This document shows, piece after piece, positions 16,555 through 20,454 of a stretch of DNA of 20,454 bases (position 1 is the stretch's first letter; each line of letters opens with the position of its first letter). Both the position numbers and the translations under genes were made by a program. This DNA is from Campylobacterota bacterium (GTDB taxonomy: Bacteria; Campylobacterota; Campylobacteria; Campylobacterales; SZUA-545). The stretch is from contig JAUPLZ010000054.1 in NCBI GenBank assembly GCA_030836705.1, positions 1-20,454 of the forward strand. The letters are read 5' to 3'. A model generated the notes under the pieces. It worked only from the letters and a program-made list of their open reading frames with translations. It ran no database searches and was not told the origin of the DNA.

Positions 16555-18036
16555 ATGGGTTACATAATTAACACAAATATCAATTCAATGAACTCTCAAG
16601 TTAGTTCAGGGTTAGTTCAAAGAGATCTTTCAAGCTCTTTAGAGAAATTAAGCTCAGGTTTGAGAATAAACAAAGCGGCTGATGACTCTTCAGGTATGGC
16701 TATTGCTGATAGCCTTAGAATGCAGGCTAGTTCTTTAGGTCAAGCTATTAGAAATGCAAATGACGCTATCGGTGTTATTCAAATTGCCGATAAAGCTATG
16801 GATGAGCAGTTAAAAATTCTTGATACTATCAAAGCGAAAGCTAACCAAGCTGCTATGGATACTCAAAGTAGAGAATCAAGAGTTGCTATTCAAAAAGATA
16901 TCAACAGACTTATTGAACAGCTTGATAATATCGCAAATACAACTGCATATAACGGTATTAAACTTCTATCAGGTTCTTTTACAAATAAAGAGTTCCAAAT
17001 AGGTGCATATTCAAACGAAACTATCAAAACAAGTATCGGTGCTACAAGCTCTGATAAGATAGGAACTGCAAGAAGAGAGACAACAGATAATATTACAGGT
17101 GCTGGAGTTCAAACTCTTACATTTTCAACAGGTACTGATGAGATTACTCTTGAGAGCGTTGTAATATCTACAAGTGCCGGTACTGGTATTGGGGTTTTGG
17201 CTTCAACAATTAATAAAAACTCTAACTTGTTAGGCGTTAGAGCTTCTTATCAAGTGCAAAGTACAGGTACAGCGGCTATAGCAGCTGGAAATATTACCGG
17301 TCTTACAATCAACGGTGTAAATATCGGCGATGTTGTAGTATCTGATAATGATAATAATGCTGCTTTAAGAAATGCTATTAATGATTTCTCAAGTGAGACA
17401 GGTGTTATAGCAACGGTTGATGAGAGCGGCAGACTTAACCTTACATCAAATGACGGTAGAGGTATCAAAGTTTCTTCAAGTGCTGATGCGGTAACAAACC
17501 TTAATACTGCTGCTGCTGCAAGTGAGAACTATGGTCGTTTAACAATGACTAAACTGTCTTCAAAAGATATCGTATGGACAGCAGGCGGTGGTGATCTTGA
17601 TACTGCTATGACAAACGGTACATCTGAATCATTCTCTTTAAGAGCAGTGACGGGTAACTTTACATCTTCAAACGGTCTAGCTATGGGTGCATATGCAAAT
17701 GATGTGCTTTCAGGCGATGCTGATGCGTTTATGGGTGCTGGTGTTACAACAAAAACAGGTGCGATGATGGTTATGGATATGGCTGAATCAGCTACAAAAC
17801 TTCTTGATACTATCAGATCAGACCTAGGTTCTGTTCAAAATCAGCTTAATGTTACAATTAATAACATATCTGTAACACAAGTGAATGTTAAGGCTGCTGA
17901 ATCAGGAATCAGAGATGTAGACTTCGCAAGCGAAAGTGCAAACTTCTCTAAAAACAACATTCTTGCTCAATCAGGCACATATGCTATGAGTCAAGCTAAT
18001 GCTGTTCAACAAAATGTATTGAGATTATTACAGTAG
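16555..18036 (+). CDS. fla: Flagellin (filament protein, FlaA/FliC type)
   Basis: A 493-aa structural subunit of the flagellar filament, exported by the flagellar type III system. Residues 1 to about 140 form the conserved D0/D1 N-terminal region (LEKLSSGLRINKAADDSSGM near 29-48; IANTTAYNGIKLLSG at 126-140), and the last 90 or so residues form the C-terminal D1/D0 helices, ending AVQQNVLRLLQ. The central variable part contains a flagellin IN-type motif (LTINGVNIGDVVV, then ALRNAINDF near 270-280). At the site matching Salmonella residues 89-96 it reads DTIKAKAN, as in H. pylori and C. jejuni flagellins that escape TLR5. It ends with tandem stops TAG TAA. The sigma-28 promoter and downstream terminator make it a single-gene unit. 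Confidence 0.96.
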   Translation: MGYIINTNINSMNSQVSSGLVQRDLSSSLEKLSSGLRINKAADDSSGMAIADSLRMQASSLGQAIRNANDAIGVIQIADKAMDEQLKILDTIKAKANQAAMDTQSRESRVAIQKDINRLIEQLDNIANTTAYNGIKLLSGSFTNKEFQIGAYSNETIKTSIGATSSDKIGTARRETTDNITGAGVQTLTFSTGTDEITLESVVISTSAGTGIGVLASTINKNSNLLGVRASYQVQSTGTAAIAAGNITGLTINGVNIGDVVVSDNDNNAALRNAINDFSSETGVIATVDESGRLNLTSNDGRGIKVSSSADAVTNLNTAAAASENYGRLTMTKLSSKDIVWTAGGGDLDTAMTNGTSESFSLRAVTGNFTSSNGLAMGAYANDVLSGDADAFMGAGVTTKTGAMMVMDMAESATKLLDTIRSDLGSVQNQLNVTINNISVTQVNVKAAESGIRDVDFASESANFSKNNILAQSGTYAMSQANAVQQNVLRLLQ

Positions 18037-18037
18037 T
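18011..18037 (+). repeat. Direct repeat, copy 1 (flagellin 3' end)
   Basis: The last codons and stop of the flagellin gene, from AAAATGTATT through CAGTAG plus one T. It matches 18081-18107 in 26 of 27 positions; the one difference is A at 18024 against G at 18094. The offset is 70 nt. Confidence 0.9.
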
Positions 18038-18041
18038 AATA

Positions 18042-18066
18042 ATCGTTAAAGTTGTGCAACAACGAT
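18042..18066 (+). repeat. Small inverted repeat between the two flagellin ends
   Basis: ATCGTT (18042-18047) and AACGAT (18061-18066) are complementary arms, with an inner GTTG/CAAC pair (18051-18054, 18057-18060) and three unpaired A on the 5' side. It could form a weak hairpin in the 3' part of the flagellin mRNA. It has no U-tract, so it is not a terminator by itself. Confidence 0.4.
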
Positions 18067-18080
18067 ATGCATTTCTTCAG

Positions 18081-18107
18081 AAAATGTATTGAGGTTATTA
18101 CAGTAGT
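18081..18107 (+). pseudogene. Direct repeat, copy 2: relic of a second flagellin 3' end
   Basis: Translating back from the TAG at 18104-18106 gives NVLRLLQ preceded by SSE, the terminal peptide of flagellins, while the codons further upstream no longer resemble flagellin and meet a TAA at 18047-18049. Only about eight codons are kept. The simplest reading is the remnant of a tandem flagellin gene whose body was lost by recombination; a short local duplication is the alternative. Confidence 0.6.
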
Positions 18108-18121
18108 TTTAGCCTCTATTC

Positions 18122-18155
18122 AAAGCCGTTACTCGACGGCTTTTTCTTTCTTTTT
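18122..18155 (+). terminator. Rho-independent terminator of the flagellin gene
   Basis: An 8-bp stem, AAAGCCGT (18122-18129) and ACGGCTTT (18136-18143), encloses a 6-nt loop and is followed by a T-rich run (TTTTTCTTTCTTTTT overlapping the stem end). It lies 86 nt after the flagellin stop and 16 nt after the relic second stop. Confidence 0.92.
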
Positions 18156-18199
18156 ATAAAATATTTTTTACTTTAGTTCTTTATTTTGGATGAATATAT

Positions 18200-18205
18200 T
18201 AAAAT
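18200..18205 (+). promoter_or_regulatory. Candidate -10 box for the RDD/MFS gene pair
   Basis: TAAAAT in an AT-rich stretch downstream of the flagellin terminator and 22 nt before the RDD-protein ATG. A promoter is needed here because the terminator separates this pair from the flagellin gene, but the match is weak and other AT-rich hexamers nearby (TATATT) could serve. Confidence 0.3.
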
Positions 18206-18226
18206 TCGGCAAAAAAAGATTCTTTT

Positions 18227-18640
18227 ATGAGTAAAACAAACTGCGCAACTTTTTTCCCAAGAGCATTGGCATTTCTTGTTGATATTTTTTTAATTATGAT
18301 GCCTATAAATTATCTATTGGCGCTTTATTTTGGATTTGATGCTTTTAGAGGCGCAGAACCAAATCAAGTAGCCACTACGATTCAGTTTATTCTAGTTTCT
18401 GTTATATTCTCTCTATTTTGGTCTATAAGCGGCCAAACACCGGGGAAAAAAGCAATGAAAATAAGAGTGGTTGATTCGACCACATTTGAAAAAATTTCAT
18501 TTTTAAGAGCTTATATTAGATTTTGTTTGTATTTTCTCTCTTTTATTAGCATTATTGGGTTTTTTATGGGAATTTTTAGAAAAGACAAAAAAGCGCTTCA
18601 TGATTTGATTTGTAAAACTGCAGTAGTTTATGATATTTAA
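18227..18640 (+). CDS. RDD family integral membrane protein
   Basis: A 137-aa protein with three predicted membrane helices (about 13-30, 43-65 and 98-119). It shows the RDD-domain pattern: Arg12 and Asp19 in the first helix (FPRALAFLVD), the SGQTPGKKAMKIRVVD loop after the second helix, and a closing KKALHDLICKTAVVYD. The family is widespread and its role is mostly unknown; some members have been proposed as ion transporters. The Shine-Dalgarno is weak (an A-rich run with AAAGAT). The end overlaps the start of the downstream transporter by 11 nt, so the two genes are probably co-translated. Confidence 0.88.
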   Translation: MSKTNCATFFPRALAFLVDIFLIMMPINYLLALYFGFDAFRGAEPNQVATTIQFILVSVIFSLFWSISGQTPGKKAMKIRVVDSTTFEKISFLRAYIRFCLYFLSFISIIGFFMGIFRKDKKALHDLICKTAVVYDI

Positions 18641-19718
18641 AATAGCTTTTTTTTATTTTTTTTATTTTGCATCAGTTGCTGTTTATGTGATGTATATGCC
18701 GTCTTTATTAAAAGATATCGGATATACAGCGCTTGAAATCGGAATTGTTTTTGCGGCTTCTCCGCTTGCTAGATTTATAGCCCCGTTTTTTTTCATCTCT
18801 ATTTTAAAGCTGGATAGAAATATATTTTATCTATCGCTATTTATAAGTTTACTGTGCGGTTTTTTAGTCTATTTTTTTATAGAAAATTTTTATATTTTGC
18901 TTGCCTTGATGATAATAATGGGCTTTTTTTGGAGCACTATACTGCCGTTTGTCGAGGTTTTGGCGCTTGAGAAGATTAAAAAAGAAAAATACGGCAAAGC
19001 TAGACTTTTTGGCTCAATAGGATTTATTTTAGTAGGCTTGGCTTTGGGTCAAGGCTCGTTGGAGCTTGGGATTACAATGCAAGTTTATATCGTTTCCATT
19101 GTTATGACTTTTATTTCGGGAATCGTGCTTGGTTCTAGTATAGAAAAAGGGATAGAAAAAAAGAAATTTGCTCTTTCAAAAGAGATGCGGTATTTTTTTT
19201 GGATTTCACTTTTTTTGGTACAGGTTTCATTTGGATTTTTTTATAATTTTTTTACAATCTATGAGTTAAAAGCAGGAATCGAACTTAATGTTATCAGTTA
19301 TTTTTGGGCTTTTGGTGTTTTAGCGGAAATTATTATGTTTCAACTCCAATCAAAAGTAATGCATTTTAATATGCTTTTTTTGATAAAGCTATCAATTTTA
19401 GTAACAGTTTTTAGATGGCTTCTTGTTCATTTTTTCTCAAGCAGCACTTATATCATCTATTTTTCTCAAAGTTTGCATGCGTTTAGTTTTGCGCTTTTGC
19501 ATTCGGCAAGCATTACTTATATAAACGCAATATATAAAAACAAGCAACTTGCGCAACAGTTTTATTTAGGGCTTACATTTGGATTTGGAGCTTTTGCCGG
19601 AAGTGTTATATCCGGAATGCTATATGGAGAAAATCTATTTTTATACGCCTCTTTTATTGCACTCTTAGCGTTTGTTTTGATTTATTTTGAGAAAGGTTTA
19701 ATAGAGTCTAAAGTTTAG
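18630..19718 (+). CDS. MFS transporter of the MFS_1-like / HcaT-like group
   Basis: A 362-aa polytopic membrane protein with roughly 11-12 predicted helices. The opening (FFYFASVAVYVMYMPSLLKD, then TALEIGIVFAASPLARFIAP) and the GKARLFGSIGFILVGLALG segment after helix 4 resemble the MFS_1-like group that includes HcaT and nucleoside:proton symporters. The substrate cannot be told. Starts at ATG 18630 inside the RDD gene (11-nt overlap). Two T8 tracts (18647-18654 and 18656-18663) fall in codons 6-12. The 3' end runs 21 nt into the convergent beta-barrel gene. Confidence 0.82.
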   Translation: MIFKIAFFYFFYFASVAVYVMYMPSLLKDIGYTALEIGIVFAASPLARFIAPFFFISILKLDRNIFYLSLFISLLCGFLVYFFIENFYILLALMIIMGFFWSTILPFVEVLALEKIKKEKYGKARLFGSIGFILVGLALGQGSLELGITMQVYIVSIVMTFISGIVLGSSIEKGIEKKKFALSKEMRYFFWISLFLVQVSFGFFYNFFTIYELKAGIELNVISYFWAFGVLAEIIMFQLQSKVMHFNMLFLIKLSILVTVFRWLLVHFFSSSTYIIYFSQSLHAFSFALLHSASITYINAIYKNKQLAQQFYLGLTFGFGAFAGSVISGMLYGENLFLYASFIALLAFVLIYFEKGLIESKV

Positions 19719-20294
19719 GTTGATGTATGAAGTGCCAAAAGTCTCATAGGCATCCCAAAAAATCTCATGATTTACCCTTACTCCTCCAAAGTCTCTGTTT
19801 TCTACATCATAACCTGCGCCAACTTCAAAGTATTTGGTGACAAAATAAAAACCGACTCCGTAAACAGCATCGTAAGTTTCGTCGATTTTTGAGGTATTTG
19901 CTATGCCGTACCCTAGTTTGAAAAACGGTACAAACTCTTCGTTAAGTAAAAAATCTATGTTTGTTCCCCATAAAAAAGCTACACCAAAACGATTACCGAG
20001 TTTTTCGTATTCTATGTCGTTTTTATCTGTGTAGATATAAGATCTTTGGTCTATCGTAAATTCCCATCTGCCTTTTAGCTGGTGGGCTCTGTCGAAGTTA
20101 AAATCCGGTCCAAATCTTAGTGAGGTTATATCAGCGGCTACATCGTATGTTGCTTTTGTGGTTTCGTCTAATTTCTTATTTTTTGATTCTCCTTGCATAT
20201 AGCCTTTTGAGAGCCCAAAGTAAAAGCCATCTTTAAATGCAAAAAGTTGTGAATGCATAACTGTAAGTAAAGTTAATAATAAAAATAATTTCAA
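19698..20294 (-). CDS. Small outer-membrane beta-barrel protein, function unknown
   Basis: A 198-aa protein with a Sec signal peptide (residues 1-19, cleavage likely after LFA) and then alternating hydrophobic/polar strands rich in Gly, Tyr and Phe, for example FVPFFKLGYGIANTS and FEVGAGYDVENRDFGG, ending in NLNFRLY. A terminal aromatic residue is typical of beta-barrels inserted by the BAM machinery. I recognise no specific family. The start is TTG (complement of 20292-20294): it keeps the whole signal peptide and has AGGA (complement of 20304-20307) 9 nt upstream, whereas the first internal ATG (codon 13) would destroy the signal peptide. The 3' end overlaps the convergent MFS gene by 21 nt. 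Confidence 0.82.
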   Translation of the reverse strand: MKLFLLLTLLTVMHSQLFAFKDGFYFGLSKGYMQGESKNKKLDETTKATYDVAADITSLRFGPDFNFDRAHQLKGRWEFTIDQRSYIYTDKNDIEYEKLGNRFGVAFLWGTNIDFLLNEEFVPFFKLGYGIANTSKIDETYDAVYGVGFYFVTKYFEVGAGYDVENRDFGGVRVNHEIFWDAYETFGTSYINLNFRLY

Positions 20295-20322
20295 ATTTTA
20301 TTGTCCTATAACATTTTTTGAG

Positions 20323-20328
20323 TACAAT
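20323..20328 (+). promoter_or_regulatory. Candidate -10 box for the last (partial) gene
   Basis: TACAAT after a T6 run, 31 nt before the ATG at 20360; an alternative hexamer TAATAT lies at 20337-20342. The 65-nt gap between the two divergent genes (20295-20359) must hold both promoters. Pattern match only. Confidence 0.3.
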
Positions 20329-20359
20329 TTTAGCTTTAATATACTAAAAAAGAGTGTTC

Positions 20360-20454
20360 ATGAAATATTTTCTGGTTTTGTTTTTTGTATTTGTCGTCTC
20401 GCTATTTTCCGCACAGTTAAATTACAAAGGCGACATTGATGCAAAAAGGTTAAA
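20360..20454 (+). CDS. Exported protein, 5' end only (truncated by window edge)
   Basis: ATG 20360 opens a frame running to the window end (31 full codons), preceded by an A-rich AAGAG Shine-Dalgarno at 20349-20353. The first 18 residues are a clear Sec signal peptide (MKYFLVLFFVFVVSLFSA), cleaved before Q19. The first mature residues, QLNYKGDIDAKRL, faintly resemble the beginning of a POTRA repeat as in BamA or TamA proteins, but this is too short to decide; treat the function as unknown. Divergent from the beta-barrel gene. Confidence 0.75.
   Translation, partial: MKYFLVLFFVFVVSLFSAQLNYKGDIDAKRL

Noticed and set aside
18042..18066. The inverted repeat after the flagellin stop as a transcription terminator
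   Set aside because: Short interrupted stem and no U-tract; a much better terminator lies at 18122-18155.
18067..18159. A 30-codon open frame starting at ATG 18067, running through the relic flagellin end and the terminator
   Set aside because: No Shine-Dalgarno, no recognisable protein features, and it reads through the terminator hairpin and U-tract; the other frame of the same stretch explains it as flagellin-derived.
1..20454. tRNA or rRNA genes, CRISPR arrays, insertion sequences, prophage or toxin-antitoxin and defence genes
   Set aside because: Looked for on both strands and not seen; essentially all sequence is accounted for by the listed genes and short intergenic regions.

Overview
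The window looks like a chromosomal segment of a Campylobacterota (Epsilonproteobacteria) bacterium. The evidence is the flagellin (N-terminal D0/D1 sequence of the Campylobacter/Helicobacter type), a Campylobacter/Helicobacter-style sigma-28 promoter, moderate-to-low GC, and the very tight gene packing. A Sulfurimonas-like free-living autotroph is my best guess for the lineage, but this is inference; the sequence alone does not fix the genus.

Positions 1-12916 (+ strand) hold one compact respiratory complex I (NADH:quinone oxidoreductase) operon in the order nuoA(3' end)-B-CD(fused)-E-F-G-H-I-J-K-L-M-N. Almost every junction overlaps by 1-10 nt (ATGA or TGATG types); the only positive spacing is 9 nt between nuoL and nuoM. 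All iron-sulfur ligands of NuoB, E, F, G and I and the main proton-channel Glu/Lys residues of NuoK, L, M and N are visible, so the complex looks functional. It has three notable traits. It has canonical NuoE/NuoF NADH-input subunits and a fused NuoCD, unlike C. jejuni and H. pylori. Its NuoG is short (489 aa), keeping the extra N7 cluster motif while most of the molybdopterin-like domain is gone. Its NuoH carries an extra segment of about 85 residues with two predicted membrane helices. The operon promoter lies upstream of the window.

Positions 12918-16422 (- strand) hold topA (DNA topoisomerase I, GTG start) followed 40 nt downstream by pgi (glucose-6-phosphate isomerase). pgi ends 1 nt from the end of nuoN, with no visible terminator between the converging operons.

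Positions 16423-18160 hold a flagellin gene. It has a well-formed sigma-28 promoter with a T9 tract in the spacer, a strong Shine-Dalgarno, and a strong intrinsic terminator. Between the stop codon and the terminator lies a second copy of the last 27 nt of the gene, probably a scar of a lost or recombined tandem flagellin gene.

Positions 18227-20454 hold an RDD-family membrane protein overlapping an MFS-type transporter (+), a small outer-membrane beta-barrel protein on the - strand whose end overlaps the transporter by 21 nt, and the 5' end of a divergent gene for an exported protein. I saw no tRNA, rRNA, CRISPR array, insertion sequence or phage gene, and no gene-free stretch over 300 nt. 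I did not find a clearly new biological system; the most unusual content is the complex I architecture and the flagellin 3' duplication.
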